Shown here piece after piece: positions 8,670-17,332 of a stretch of 64,000 nucleotides of DNA. The notes under the pieces are model-generated. The model had not been told where the DNA came from. It did no database searches and saw nothing but the letters and a program-made list of their open reading frames with translations. The DNA is from Nocardia transvalensis NBRC 15921 (lineage in GTDB: Bacteria > Actinomycetota > Actinomycetes > Mycobacteriales > Mycobacteriaceae). The position numbers were made by a program, and so were the translations under genes. Where the stretch lies: NCBI RefSeq assembly GCF_000308875.1, contig NZ_BAGL01000045.1:1-64000 (forward strand). The letters are read 5' to 3'. The stretch's first letter is position 1, and each line of letters opens with the position of its first letter.

Positions 8670-9680
8670 ATGATCCGGAAACTACTGCGCGGCAGCGTGA
8701 TTCCCGTCGTGGTCCTGGCGGCGGGCGTCCTGCTGGGCGGGGCGCCGGCCACGGCGGACGCGCCCGACGGGTCGGCGGTCACCGGCAGCTGGCCGGTGGA
8801 CGGGCGCACCGTGCAGTTGCGCGTGCACTCGGCGGCCATGGACACCGACATCATGGTCAACGTGCAGCGCCCCGCCGACGCCGGCGCGCCCGCGCCGGTG
8901 CTCTACCTGCTCAACGGCGGTGGGGGAGGCCAGGATTCGGCCACCTGGCAGCGCAATACCGACGTGCTGGGATTCCTGTCCGACAAGCAGGCGTACGTGG
9001 TGCAGCCGGTCGGCGGCAAGTGGAGCTACTACACCGACTGGCGCGCGCCGGATCCGAAACTCGGTGTGTACAAGTGGAAGACGTTCCTCACCGAGGAACT
9101 GCCCCCGCTGATCGACGCCGAATTCGCCACCACGGGCGCGAACGCGCTGGCCGGACTGTCCACCTCGGGCACCTCCGTCCTGCAGCTGCCGATCGCCAAG
9201 CCGGGCCTGTACCGGGCGGTGGCCGCCTACAGCGGGTGCGCCCAGATCAGCGATCCGCTCGGGCAGCAGTTCGTGAAGCTGTCGGTGGAGTCGTGGGGCG
9301 GCGGCAACACGGTCAACATGTACGGCCCGCCCAACGACCCGATGTGGGCGGCCAACGACCCCTACGTGCACGCCGACGGGCTGCGGGGCCTGCAGCTGTT
9401 CATCTCCAGCGGCACCGGCGCGCCCGGGGCGTACGACAAGTACGAGGGCAAGTACATGCAGCCCGGCCCGCGCGGCTTCTTCAACCAGCTGCTGATCGGC
9501 GGGGTGATCGAGGCCGCGGTCGATCACTGCACGCACAACCTGCAGGACCGCCTCGCGCAGCTGAACATCCCGGCGACCTTCGATTTCGAACCCGACGGCA
9601 CGCACTCGTGGGGCTACTGGCAGGATGCGCTGAAGCGGTCGTGGCCGGTGCTGGCCTCCGGGCTCGGCATACCCGCCTGA
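8670..9680 (+). CDS. antigen-85-like mycolyltransferase/esterase
   Basis: 336-residue exported alpha/beta hydrolase of the esterase D / antigen 85 family (PF00756). In mycolate-containing actinobacteria this family transfers mycolic acids to trehalose and arabinogalactan. The signal peptide (VIPVVVLAAGVLLGGAPATA) is cleaved near residue 29. The elbow GLSTSG places nucleophile Ser164, and THSWGYW gives His312, closely matching the HSWxYW motif of true mycolyltransferases. AGGAGAGAGCGAG precedes ATG 8670. It is probably a cell-envelope enzyme, and its presence supports a mycolata host. Confidence 0.88.
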   Translation: MIRKLLRGSVIPVVVLAAGVLLGGAPATADAPDGSAVTGSWPVDGRTVQLRVHSAAMDTDIMVNVQRPADAGAPAPVLYLLNGGGGGQDSATWQRNTDVLGFLSDKQAYVVQPVGGKWSYYTDWRAPDPKLGVYKWKTFLTEELPPLIDAEFATTGANALAGLSTSGTSVLQLPIAKPGLYRAVAAYSGCAQISDPLGQQFVKLSVESWGGGNTVNMYGPPNDPMWAANDPYVHADGLRGLQLFISSGTGAPGAYDKYEGKYMQPGPRGFFNQLLIGGVIEAAVDHCTHNLQDRLAQLNIPATFDFEPDGTHSWGYWQDALKRSWPVLASGLGIPA

Positions 9681-9890
9681 TACGGCACCTGCCCGGGACC
9701 GCGGCGGAGTGGTCATAGACTTTCCGTCGTAGAACCGAGCCGGAACCGCGTAGGGGCGGTACCGGGGAATGTCGAACTTCGGCGTTTCGAACGAGAGTGA
9801 CAAGGCGGTCGGAGCGGTGCGGACGAGCTGTGCAGTAGGCGCCAGGGGCGTCGAGATCGGTGCGGGCGGCGGCCTCGCGGGCGGTGCGCG

Positions 9891-11261
9891 GTGACGGCCG
9901 CCGCGCTCGATACCGAACCCGAGGTGCTGCGACCGCCCTTGGAGAAGTTCGGCTTCTCCGAATTCCGGCGGACCGCGATGATCGGGACCGTGCTCGGCGC
10001 CTCGGTCACCCGCCGCGTCGTGCGCGGCGGCCTGCGCCGCCCGAAGCGCCGCCGCGCGGTCGCCGACGGCATGGTCGACGGGTTCGAGACGCTGGGCCCG
10101 ATGTTCGTGAAGCTCGGTCAGCTGATCGCCTCCTCCCCGGCGTCGTTCCCGGCCGAACTGGCCGACGCGTGCCTGCGCTGCCTCGACGATGTGCCGCCGT
10201 TCCCGGGCGTGGACGCCCGCGCCATCATCGAGTCCGATCTCGGCCGCCCGATCTCGGAGCTGTTCCGGGAGTTCGACGACGAGCCGCTGTCGGCGGCGTC
10301 GGTGGCGCAGGTGCACGGCTGTGTCCTCGCCGACGGACGCCCGGCGGTGGTGAAGGTGCAGCGGCCCGATATCGCGCGGCGCATGATCGTCGACCTGCGC
10401 GCGGCCTACCGGCTGGCGGGCGCGATGCAGAAACGCTCGGAGAACGCGCGGGTCGCCAATGCGGAGGGCGTGGTGCGCGACCTGTACGAGACCACGGTGG
10501 CCGAGCTGGACTTCCGCAACGAGGCCGACAACCAGACCCGGGCCCGCGCCAACCTGCGGGCCTTCGGCGACAACGCGAATGTCGTTGTGCCGGAGGTGTA
10601 CTGGGAATACTGCGGGCCGCGCGTGCTGTGCATGGAGCGGATGAGCGGTATGCCGCTGGACCGCTTCGACGACATCCGCGCGGTGCACCCGGATCCGGAG
10701 CTGCTGATCCGGCGGCTGGTCAAGGCGTGGGTGGAAAGCGTTGTGGTGCACGGGCTGTTCCACGGCGACGTGCACGCCGGGAACCTGTGGCTGCTCGACG
10801 ACGGCCGGGCCGCCATGCTCGATTTCGGCATCGTCGGCAAGATGACCCCGCAGTGGCGCGACTTCGTCGGCGCGCTGTTCCACGCCAGCGCCGTGGACGG
10901 CGACTTCCGGCCGGTGGCGCGGGCATTGCGCGAACTGGACCTGGTCGACGGCGAGTCCGGTGACGACGCCACCATCGGCCGGCAGCTGGCCACCGCGCTG
11001 GCCCCGGTGCTGTCGGGCAAACTCGCCCAGCTCGATATGGGCAAGGTCGCCGCGCGCATGGTCGAATTCGGCAAGCGTCGCGGCGCGTTCGGCCCCGAGC
11101 AGCTCATCCTGATGGGTAAGCAGCTCGGCTACTTCGAGCGGTACGCGGTGGCCCTGGCCCCCGGGTGGCGGCTGGGCCAGGACCTCTACCTGTTCCGCAA
11201 CATCTTCCCCGACGAGGTCGCCGCGAAGGCCGCCGAGGAGGGTATCGAGCTGCCCGACTGA
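9891..11261 (+). CDS. ABC1/UbiB-family atypical kinase
   Basis: 456-residue protein of the AarF/ABC1/UbiB family of atypical protein-kinase-like ATPases. The signature KxGQ region is present (MFVKLGQLIASSPASFP), as are the Ala-rich nucleotide loop and lysine (VVKVQRPD), the catalytic loop (HGDVHAGNLWLL) and the metal-binding LDFGIVG. Relatives act in isoprenoid-quinone or lipid metabolism; the partner here is unknown. The GTG start at 9891 gives MTAAALDTEPE; the upstream ribosome-binding site is weak. Flanking genes show no clear operon. Confidence 0.88.
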   Translation: MTAAALDTEPEVLRPPLEKFGFSEFRRTAMIGTVLGASVTRRVVRGGLRRPKRRRAVADGMVDGFETLGPMFVKLGQLIASSPASFPAELADACLRCLDDVPPFPGVDARAIIESDLGRPISELFREFDDEPLSAASVAQVHGCVLADGRPAVVKVQRPDIARRMIVDLRAAYRLAGAMQKRSENARVANAEGVVRDLYETTVAELDFRNEADNQTRARANLRAFGDNANVVVPEVYWEYCGPRVLCMERMSGMPLDRFDDIRAVHPDPELLIRRLVKAWVESVVVHGLFHGDVHAGNLWLLDDGRAAMLDFGIVGKMTPQWRDFVGALFHASAVDGDFRPVARALRELDLVDGESGDDATIGRQLATALAPVLSGKLAQLDMGKVAARMVEFGKRRGAFGPEQLILMGKQLGYFERYAVALAPGWRLGQDLYLFRNIFPDEVAAKAAEEGIELPD

Positions 11262-11267
11262 GCGGGA

Positions 11268-11948
11268 TCAGTCCACGAATTCGCGGTCGCCGTAGCGGAC
11301 CGCAGCGGGGTCCCAGGTCGCGCCCAGGCCGGTGACGAACCGGCCGACCAGCGGCAGATCGGCCAGATCGGCGACCAGGATCAGCGTGTCGTTCTCGGTG
11401 ACGGAGCCGCCGACGAGGCGGTCGCGGACCTCCGGGTCGGCGACGAGCGCGTCGTGGAACCGGGTGACGCCGATGCCGGGGACCTCGACGGTGAACGCGT
11501 CGCGCGCGGGGGAGTCGGCGGGCAGCGGTTCGAAGGTGAGCACCGACTCCTGGCCGAACCGCGTCCGGACCTGGTCGGCCAGGTCGTGCAGCGCGGGCCC
11601 GGATACGCAGGCCAGGTGGAATTCCCGCGAGCGCTCGTAGGTGGCCTGCCGCTGGGTGTCCGACCAGAACACGCCGCTGACGAGCGTCGAGCCGACCGGC
11701 AGCGTGAGGTGTCCCAGCGCCATGCCGTCGACCTGGAGTTCGAAGGCCTCCAGCCGGTTTCGCAGCCGGTCGTCGCCGGGGTCGGTGATGGTGGCCGTGT
11801 TGTCGGTGGCGAACAGCTCCGCCTCGATCCGGAGCGGATTGCCCGCGGCGCAGTCGGCGGGGCCTGCCTGCGCGGTGCCCGCTCCCGTCATCACCCCCGC
11901 CGAAACCACCAGCGCCGCAATCATTCCCACACTTCGCGATCCGATCAT
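11268..11948 (-). CDS. secreted hypothetical protein, 226 aa
   Basis: Signal peptide visible (MIAALVVSAGVMTGAGTAQA, cleaved near residue 28), followed by an acidic, beta-rich-looking domain of about 195 residues with two cysteines (DCAAG and HLACVSG) that could form a disulfide. No recognised catalytic motif. ATG 11948 begins MIGSRSVG and is followed downstream only by 6 bp before the convergent ABC1 kinase. The family is not recognised; a periplasmic or cell-wall role is inferred from the signal peptide alone. Confidence 0.75.
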   Translation of the reverse strand: MIGSRSVGMIAALVVSAGVMTGAGTAQAGPADCAAGNPLRIEAELFATDNTATITDPGDDRLRNRLEAFELQVDGMALGHLTLPVGSTLVSGVFWSDTQRQATYERSREFHLACVSGPALHDLADQVRTRFGQESVLTFEPLPADSPARDAFTVEVPGIGVTRFHDALVADPEVRDRLVGGSVTENDTLILVADLADLPLVGRFVTGLGATWDPAAVRYGDREFVD

Positions 11949-12101
11949 GTCACCCTCCTGCTCGCGTCCACCTACGGTATTCGATCACCGGGCGCATCCG
12001 GCGTTGTCACATCGGGGCCGCGCGTCGCGATGGTTCCTCGGGGCGCGGGAATATGCTCCCAGCGAACGCCCTACCCGCCACCACCGAAAGGGTGCGTTTT
12101 C

Positions 12102-12446
12102 ATGACCGATACCGATCCGGACGAGCCCCGCGAGCGGCCCGCCGGTGGGGACGACGCGACCGTCGACGAGCGTGTCCAGCTCGCCGCCGAACGGGGGGAC
12201 CGGGACGAGCTACGCCGGCTCGCCGCGGCGGGCAGCGAGGACGCGGTCGACGAGCTGATCGAGCTCGCGGCCGAGCGCGGGGAGATGGGCGAACTGCGCC
12301 GCTGGGCCGACCACGGCAATGCCGTCGCCGTCCACCAGCTCGTCCAATTGGCCAGTGACCAGGGTGATCTGGTCGAACTCCGCCGCCTGGCCGCGGGCGG
12401 CAACCGCGATGCCGCGGACGCGCTGGCCGAACTCACGGCCGAATAG
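12102..12446 (+). CDS. small acidic protein of three 28-residue helical repeats
   Basis: 114-residue protein. After an acidic leader of about 20 residues come three copies of a 28-residue unit with pattern hDEhhpLAAERGDhxELRRLAxxGxxDA (residues about 21-48, 49-76 and 77-104), and then a partial fourth (ADALAELTAE). Each unit predicts two short helices, like Sel1/TPR-class solenoids but shorter. No signal peptide. AAAGGG precedes ATG 12102. It is likely a protein-binding scaffold, with no partner identified. It is followed by the MerR gene at 12535, whose promoter lies between them. Confidence 0.8.
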   Translation: MTDTDPDEPRERPAGGDDATVDERVQLAAERGDRDELRRLAAAGSEDAVDELIELAAERGEMGELRRWADHGNAVAVHQLVQLASDQGDLVELRRLAAGGNRDAADALAELTAE

Positions 12447-12475
12447 CCCGCTCGATAATGTGACGCGACACACAC

Positions 12476-12506
12476 TTGAATCCGACGTAACGTCAGGTTC
12501 TAGCGT
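12476..12506 (+). promoter_or_regulatory. MerR-type promoter with 19-bp spacer filled by a palindrome
   Basis: A -35 like TTGAAT (12476-12481) and a -10 like TAGCGT (12501-12506) are separated by 19 bp, the overlong spacer typical of MerR-activated promoters. The spacer holds the exact palindrome GACGT-A-ACGTC inside an imperfect 23-bp inverted repeat (GAATCC.../...AGGTTC, 12478-12500). The MerR gene starts 29 bp downstream, so autoregulation is likely. Confidence 0.7.
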
Positions 12507-12534
12507 GGAGCGTGCACACCGAGAGGAGACCGGA

Positions 12535-13134
12535 GTGGGCGAGCGGATGTGGCGGATCGGGGAGCTGGCCCGGGCGACCGGGGTGACCGTCCGGGCGTTG
12601 CACCACTACGACCGCCTCGGCCTGCTGACCCCCTCGTCGCGGACCTCGGGCGGGCACCGGTGCTACACCGGCGCGGATGTCCGGCGGCTGCATCGCATCG
12701 TCGCGTTGCGGGGCTACGGCTTCGCCCTCGAGGAGATCGCGGGCCTGCTGGACGCCGAGCCCGATTCCGATCCGCGGGAGGTGATCCGGCAGCAGCTGGT
12801 CCTCCTCGACGACCGGATCGCGCAGGCGACCAGGCTGCGGGCCCGGCTGCTCGGTGTGCTCGGCGGCCTCGACCTCTCGGCCGAGCCGCCGGCCACGGAA
12901 TTCCTGCGACTGATCGAGGAGACGACGACCATGAGCCGCCCACTGACCCACGAGGAATTCGCCCGCCTGCAACAGCGCCGCGCCGACTACGCGGCCCGCC
13001 TCACCCCGGAAGACCTCGCGGCCCTGTCGAAGCGACGCGAGGAGGCCATGGCGGCCCTGACCCCCGAGGAACGCGACCGCATGACCGCCGAACGCAACAG
13101 CCTCCTCCCGGAGTCACCCAGCGGCACACCCTGA
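12535..13134 (+). CDS. MerR-family transcriptional regulator
   Basis: 199-residue regulator. The N-terminal winged helix (WRIGELARATGVTVRALHHY, then DRLGLL and GHRCYTGADVRRL) is a canonical MerR DNA-binding domain, followed by a dimerisation helix (about 80-120). The C-terminal 70 residues are a charged helical tail (LTHEEFARLQQRRADYAARL), similar to the start of TipAS-like effector domains but too short to be one. GTG 12535 has AGGAGA at good spacing; ATG 12547 is an alternative. No metal-binding cysteines are present, so a drug or organic ligand is more likely than a metal. Confidence 0.87.
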   Translation: MGERMWRIGELARATGVTVRALHHYDRLGLLTPSSRTSGGHRCYTGADVRRLHRIVALRGYGFALEEIAGLLDAEPDSDPREVIRQQLVLLDDRIAQATRLRARLLGVLGGLDLSAEPPATEFLRLIEETTTMSRPLTHEEFARLQQRRADYAARLTPEDLAALSKRREEAMAALTPEERDRMTAERNSLLPESPSGTP

Positions 13135-13144
13135 TCGGCCCGCC

Positions 13145-13252
13145 ATTCCCGGCACGCGCACTCTCAATTTCCCGGCGCGCCCACTCTCAATTGCCCGGCG
13201 CCCACTCTCAATTTCCCGGCGCGCGCTCTCAATTTCCTGGCGCGCGCTCTCA
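13145..13252. repeat. 21-23-bp tandem repeat, five copies
   Basis: Units begin near 13145, 13167, 13190, 13211 and 13232. Each reads ATTTCCCGGCGCGC then CCACTCTCA with small variations; the fifth has TCCTGG for TCCCGG. The array lies between convergent MerR genes and runs directly into a copy of the larger CCGGCAYGCTTTTGGCCGG element at 13255-13279, sharing its TTTCCCGGC start. This suggests the array arose by tandem expansion from one arm of that element. Confidence 0.85.
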
Positions 13253-13254
13253 AA

Positions 13255-13279
13255 TTTCCCGGCATGCTTTTGGCCGGGA
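13255..13279. repeat. copy of palindromic element arm GGCAYGCTTTTGGCCGGGA
   Basis: This 25-bp stretch matches the left arm of the inverted repeat at 50806-50837 with one difference (T for C in GGCAYGC). It sits at the end of the tandem array, just after the 3' end of the minus-strand MerR gene. Only one arm is present here, so it would not form the long hairpin seen at the other locus. Confidence 0.75.
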
Positions 13280-13300
13280 ACTCGCCACCACACCTCGCGA

Positions 13301-14092
13301 CTATCCTTGTTCCGCAACATGTTTCGGCGAAACCCTGCGAAGCGCGGTCCAGCCGCCCCACCCCCGCTCGCCCAGTAGTTCCATCAGACGGCGGGCGGGC
13401 GGGGCGGCATCGAAGGCGAGGGCGTCCAGCAGCGTGGCGAACGGGGGCTCGAGGCCGGTCTCGCCGAGGTAGGCGTCGCCGTACTCGTCGGCCAGGCGGG
13501 TGAGGTAGGCGGACAGGGTGTCGGCCAGGGTGACGAGGGCCGGGTCGTCGTCCGTCCGGTCGAGGGCCCGGCCGAGGGTGAGATAGAAATCGAGGAGCTG
13601 GGGGTCGGCGAGCTGCCGATGCTTGCGGGCCACCCACTCCGGAACGCGCTGCGGGGCCCGCGCGGCGAGCGGGATCCACCCGTCGCGCTCGACCCGGACG
13701 ATCCGCTCGTCGACCCCCAGCTCCCGCAACCTGTCGAGGAATCCGACCACCTCCGGCGGCAGCGCGAGGTCCTCGGCGGCGGTGAGGCGGGCGATCCGCG
13801 CGCGGTGCCGCTGCCGTTCGCGGATCTCCGCCCGCAGCCGCGCATCGATATCGGCGACCGCCGCCGCGAACTCGTCCGCACCGGCCGCCAGCATGTCCCG
13901 CACCCGCGCCAGCGGCACCCCCGCCTCCGTGAGCGTCCGGATCCGGATCAGCTCGATCACCGCGCCCGCGTCGTACCGCCGGTAGCCGTAGTGGTCGCGC
14001 TCCGGTTCCGGCAGTAGCCCGGTGGCGTGGTAGTGCCGCACCGCGCGCACGGTCACCCCCGCGCACGACGCCAGCTCGCCGATGGTCAGCAT
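13301..14092 (-). CDS. MerR-family transcriptional regulator with C-terminal effector domain
   Basis: 263-residue regulator. The MerR winged helix is at the N terminus (LTIGELASCAGVTVRAVRHY, then HATGLLPEP and YRRYDAGAV), followed by a dimerisation helix (about 70-120). An acidic helical C-terminal domain of about 140 residues probably senses ligand. ATG 14092 follows the alpha/beta hydrolase stop by 28 bp on the same strand, so the two may form an operon. Its 3' end lies within 25 bp of a repeat cluster. Confidence 0.87.
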   Translation of the reverse strand: MLTIGELASCAGVTVRAVRHYHATGLLPEPERDHYGYRRYDAGAVIELIRIRTLTEAGVPLARVRDMLAAGADEFAAAVADIDARLRAEIRERQRHRARIARLTAAEDLALPPEVVGFLDRLRELGVDERIVRVERDGWIPLAARAPQRVPEWVARKHRQLADPQLLDFYLTLGRALDRTDDDPALVTLADTLSAYLTRLADEYGDAYLGETGLEPPFATLLDALAFDAAPPARRLMELLGERGWGGWTALRRVSPKHVAEQG

Positions 14093-14120
14093 GCCACCAG
14101 TCTGCGGGACCCGCCCGATG

Positions 14121-14882
14121 TCACGAGACGGCGTCCCGGATGATCCGGGTGATCTCGGGCGCATGCGTCACGACCAGCCGATGGTCGGCCTCGAGCCAGA
14201 CCGCCGAGATCCGGGGCCGCGCCCGCACGAGCCTGTCGATCCCCGCCCGCCAATTCCGATTCCGCCACACCGTGCGCTCGTCGTCGCCCGATCCCGCCAT
14301 CGCGGTCGACATGATCATCCGGACCGGCCGATCGATCTCCCGGTACCGGTCCAGAATTCCCCGCCGGATCCCGTCCAGCTCGAGATTCAGCGCGAGAATA
14401 TCCTTCGCGCCGAGCAGCATTCGGCTGTCGGGATCCGCCGCCATCTCCGCCGCCATCGCGCGGAACTCCGGAAGATCGTCTTCGGCGAGAAACGGTTCGG
14501 GCACCGGATTCGCGCCGTCGACGAGAATCAGCCCGCCGACCGCCCCGGGATGTGCCGCGGCGTAATGCACGGCGAGATCCGCGCCCAGCGAATAGCCCAC
14601 GAGGACCGGCGGCGAGGAGAACGGCGCGAGCGCGGCGATCACGGCCTCGAGATCCCCGAGAAACTCCTCGAATCCGTATCGATCGGTCGCCGAAGACAAC
14701 CCGTGCCCCCGTGGATCGAACGCCGCCACCTCGTGATCGCGCCGCAGCAACCCGATCAACTCACCCAGCTCGGCCCGCGTCGACCCCAGCCCGGGACACA
14801 CCACGACCGGCCGCCCGGCCCCGCCCCGGCTCACCGCGATCCGCACAGCGCCGCGCCGGACCGTGAACTCCTCCGCACTCAT
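14121..14882 (-). CDS. alpha/beta hydrolase
   Basis: 253-residue cytoplasmic hydrolase. VVCPGLGSTRAELGEL gives the oxyanion region, FDPRGHGLS is the typical second-strand motif, and GYSLGAD carries the nucleophile serine (about residue 98). The acid lies near LILVDGANP or later, and H in EADHRLVV is the likely base. The substrate is unknown. It probably shares a transcript with the MerR regulator at 13301-14092, which could control it. Confidence 0.85.
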   Translation of the reverse strand: MSAEEFTVRRGAVRIAVSRGGAGRPVVVCPGLGSTRAELGELIGLLRRDHEVAAFDPRGHGLSSATDRYGFEEFLGDLEAVIAALAPFSSPPVLVGYSLGADLAVHYAAAHPGAVGGLILVDGANPVPEPFLAEDDLPEFRAMAAEMAADPDSRMLLGAKDILALNLELDGIRRGILDRYREIDRPVRMIMSTAMAGSGDDERTVWRNRNWRAGIDRLVRARPRISAVWLEADHRLVVTHAPEITRIIRDAVS

Positions 14883-14928
14883 GCCACCATGCTGGGGCCT
14901 TGACCCTGCGTCAGGGCCAAACCGGCCG

Positions 14929-16074
14929 CTACAGGCTGCGGCCGATGATGACCTTCATGATCTCGTTGGTGCCGCCGTAGATCTTCTGGATGCGGGCGTC
15001 GGTGAAGGCGCGGGAGATGGGGTATTCGGCCATGTAGCCGTAGCCGCCGAAGAGCTGGAGGCAGTCGTCGGCGACGCGGCACTGCTGTTCGGTCAGCCAC
15101 CACTTGGCCTTGGCGGCGGTCGGGACGTCGAGTTCGCCGCGCAGGTGCTTGGCGACGCAGTCGTCGGTGAAGGCCCAGGCCACGCTCTTGGTCGTATCGG
15201 CCTCGGCCAGGACGAACTGGGTGTTCTGGAATTTGAAGATCGGCTTGCCGAACGCCTCGCGCTCCTTGGCGTAGGCGATCGTCATCTCGACGGTCTTCTC
15301 GATGGCCGCGGCCGCGGCGACCGCGAGGATCAGTCGTTCCTGCGGCAGCTGCATCATGAGCTGGATGAACCCGGCGCCCTCGGCGGCGCCCAGCAGATTG
15401 GACTGCGGCACGCGGACCTCGTCGAAGAACAGCTCGCAGGTGTCCTGGCCGTGCTGGCCCACCTTCTCCAGGTTGCGGCCGCGCCGGAACCCGTCCCGGT
15501 CGGTCTCCACCGCGATGAGCGAAACGCTCTCCGCGCCTTTACCTTCCGACGTCTTGGCCGCCACCAGCACCAGATCGCAGAGGAGGCCGTTGGAGATGAA
15601 GGTCTTCGCGCCGGACAGGACGTAGTCGTCGCCGTCCTTGACCGCCTTGGTGCGGATGTTCTGCAGATCCGACCCGGTGCCGGGTTCCGTCATCGCGATG
15701 GCCGCGACGATCTCCCCGCTCGCCATCTTCGGCAGCCAGGCCCGCTTCTGCTCTTCGGTGCCGTAGGAGTGGATGTAGTGGGCGACGATGGTGGAATGCA
15801 CCGGGTTGCCGAGGCTCGGCGCCATGGCCCGCGTCTGCTCGATCGCGACGACGGCCTCGTGGGCGAAGGTGCCCCCGCCCCCGCCGTACTCCTCGGGAAT
15901 GCTCAGGCACAGCAGCCCGACGTCGCCGGCCTTGTTCCAGATCTCGCGGTCCACGTGCTGCTGGCGTCCCCAGCGGTCCTCGTTGGGCGCGCACTCCTTC
16001 TCGAAGAACCGGCGCGCCAGGTCGGCCAGTGCGTCCAGATCCTCGTCCATCCACGGGGAACGGTGCAGAGACAC
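14929..16074 (-). CDS. acyl-CoA dehydrogenase
   Basis: 381-residue FAD enzyme of the acyl-CoA dehydrogenase family, catalysing alpha,beta-desaturation of acyl-CoAs. N-terminal helical domain; AIAMTEPGTGSDLQNIRT is the flavin-binding signature; the QLPQERLILAVAA and YAKEREAFGKPI signatures follow. Near the C terminus YGGTNEI supplies the usual catalytic glutamate. GTG 16074 was chosen because AGGAG sits 7 bp upstream. It is monocistronic as far as visible and divergent from nothing obvious. Confidence 0.92.
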   Translation of the reverse strand: MSLHRSPWMDEDLDALADLARRFFEKECAPNEDRWGRQQHVDREIWNKAGDVGLLCLSIPEEYGGGGGTFAHEAVVAIEQTRAMAPSLGNPVHSTIVAHYIHSYGTEEQKRAWLPKMASGEIVAAIAMTEPGTGSDLQNIRTKAVKDGDDYVLSGAKTFISNGLLCDLVLVAAKTSEGKGAESVSLIAVETDRDGFRRGRNLEKVGQHGQDTCELFFDEVRVPQSNLLGAAEGAGFIQLMMQLPQERLILAVAAAAAIEKTVEMTIAYAKEREAFGKPIFKFQNTQFVLAEADTTKSVAWAFTDDCVAKHLRGELDVPTAAKAKWWLTEQQCRVADDCLQLFGGYGYMAEYPISRAFTDARIQKIYGGTNEIMKVIIGRSL

Positions 16075-16222
16075 AGCAGAACTCCTCTGTTCGAAGGCTT
16101 GCCTCCGATGCTGGTGCGCCCGCGCCGCCCCGCCAATGACCGCACCGCTCGATTCCTTGACCCGACTGCTCGAGGTCACCTCGTGGGCACTGGGAATACG
16201 GGCAACGAGACTACGCGGGCGT

Positions 16223-17224
16223 TCAGCGCTGATACGACCCCGGCGGGCTGCCGGTCCAGCGCCGGAACGCGCGGGAGAACGCGCTGGGTTCGGAGAAGCC
16301 GAGCCGCCGCGACAGCGCCGCGACGGTCTCCCCGCCGCGCACCAGGCTCGCCACGGCCGCGTCCCGCAGGATCTGCTCGCGGATCTCGCGGGCCGAGGTG
16401 TTCTCCTCGCGCAGCTTGCGGCGCAGCGTCGCGGGGCTCATCCGCAGTTCCGCGGCCACCTCGTCGTTACTCGGCCAGGCGCCGGTGCGGCCGCGCTCGA
16501 GAATCCCCCGCACCTGGGCGCTGACCGAGACCGAGTAGTGCCGGCGGGCGATGACGGCCGAGGGCGCGTCGCGCAGGAAGGCCACCAGATCCTTCTCGTC
16601 GCGCACCAGCGGGAGGTCCAGGGCCGTCACGTCGAACACCAGCGCGGGCGCGGGGGCCGAAAACACCACGGGCGCACCGAAGATGAGGTCGTAGTCGTCG
16701 AGACCCGATGGGGGATAAGGCACTTCGACGCGGCACAGCTGGAAGCGCCCGCCGACCGCCCAGCCCAGAAAGCGGTGGGTGATGGTCAGCATGGTGTCGA
16801 TCACCAGCCCGACCGGGCTGCGCACCGCGCTGATGTCGAAGGCCAGCCGCGCCTGCTCGCCATCGATGACCAGTGTCAGCGGCGGAAACCCGGGTAGCGA
16901 CTTCTGGAATCCGAGGAACCGCCGGATCGCGGCGTCCACGTCGGCGGCGCCGAGCAGCGCGAAGCACACCAGCCGGAAGGTACCGCGCGGCATCGGACGC
17001 AGCCCGAGCCCGAACAACTCGTCGTCGGTGGCCCGCCACAGGCGCTGCATCATCCGGACGGTCTGATCGACGGTGACCCGGGACCGGCCCTCGGCGAGCA
17101 GTTCCGGCGCGATCCCCGCCGCGCCGAGCATATCGGCGACGTCCCAGCCGCGCGCCCCCGCCAGCTCGACCATGGCCCGCACCCTCGCCATGGGCAGGGT
17201 GTATCCGGCATCGGTCGAGGTCAC
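16223..17224 (-). CDS. AraC-family regulator (OruR/ArgR-like, arabinose-binding N domain)
   Basis: 333-residue regulator. The N-terminal region (about 10-200) resembles the PF12625 ligand domain found in OruR/VirS-type AraC proteins. The C-terminal HTH_18 domain contains DEVAAELRMSPATLRRKLRE and the second helix VAALSRRLGFSEPSAFSRAF. VirS-like relatives in mycobacteria control lipid-associated loci. The GTG start at 17224 has a weak ribosome-binding site; ATG 17191 is possible. It is placed next to the acyl-CoA dehydrogenase on the same strand, 148 bp upstream of it. Confidence 0.88.
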   Translation of the reverse strand: MTSTDAGYTLPMARVRAMVELAGARGWDVADMLGAAGIAPELLAEGRSRVTVDQTVRMMQRLWRATDDELFGLGLRPMPRGTFRLVCFALLGAADVDAAIRRFLGFQKSLPGFPPLTLVIDGEQARLAFDISAVRSPVGLVIDTMLTITHRFLGWAVGGRFQLCRVEVPYPPSGLDDYDLIFGAPVVFSAPAPALVFDVTALDLPLVRDEKDLVAFLRDAPSAVIARRHYSVSVSAQVRGILERGRTGAWPSNDEVAAELRMSPATLRRKLREENTSAREIREQILRDAAVASLVRGGETVAALSRRLGFSEPSAFSRAFRRWTGSPPGSYQR

Positions 17225-17332
17225 CCGCAGACCGTAGCAATCCCGGTCAACTGTGTTACCCGGTGATCACTGTATGTGGCACGCTGCGTGTCGCCGGGCG
17301 CGAATATGGTTGGGGCGCAAGCGGGTCGGGGG

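Noticed and set aside
8682..10883. Long minus-strand open frame (over 700 codons) opposite the mycolyltransferase-like and ABC1 genes
   Set aside because: It covers two well-supported plus-strand genes, has Arg/His-rich composition typical of high-GC shadow frames, and lacks recognisable motifs.
13145..13279. Possible CRISPR array
   Set aside because: Units abut each other with no unique spacers of constant length.
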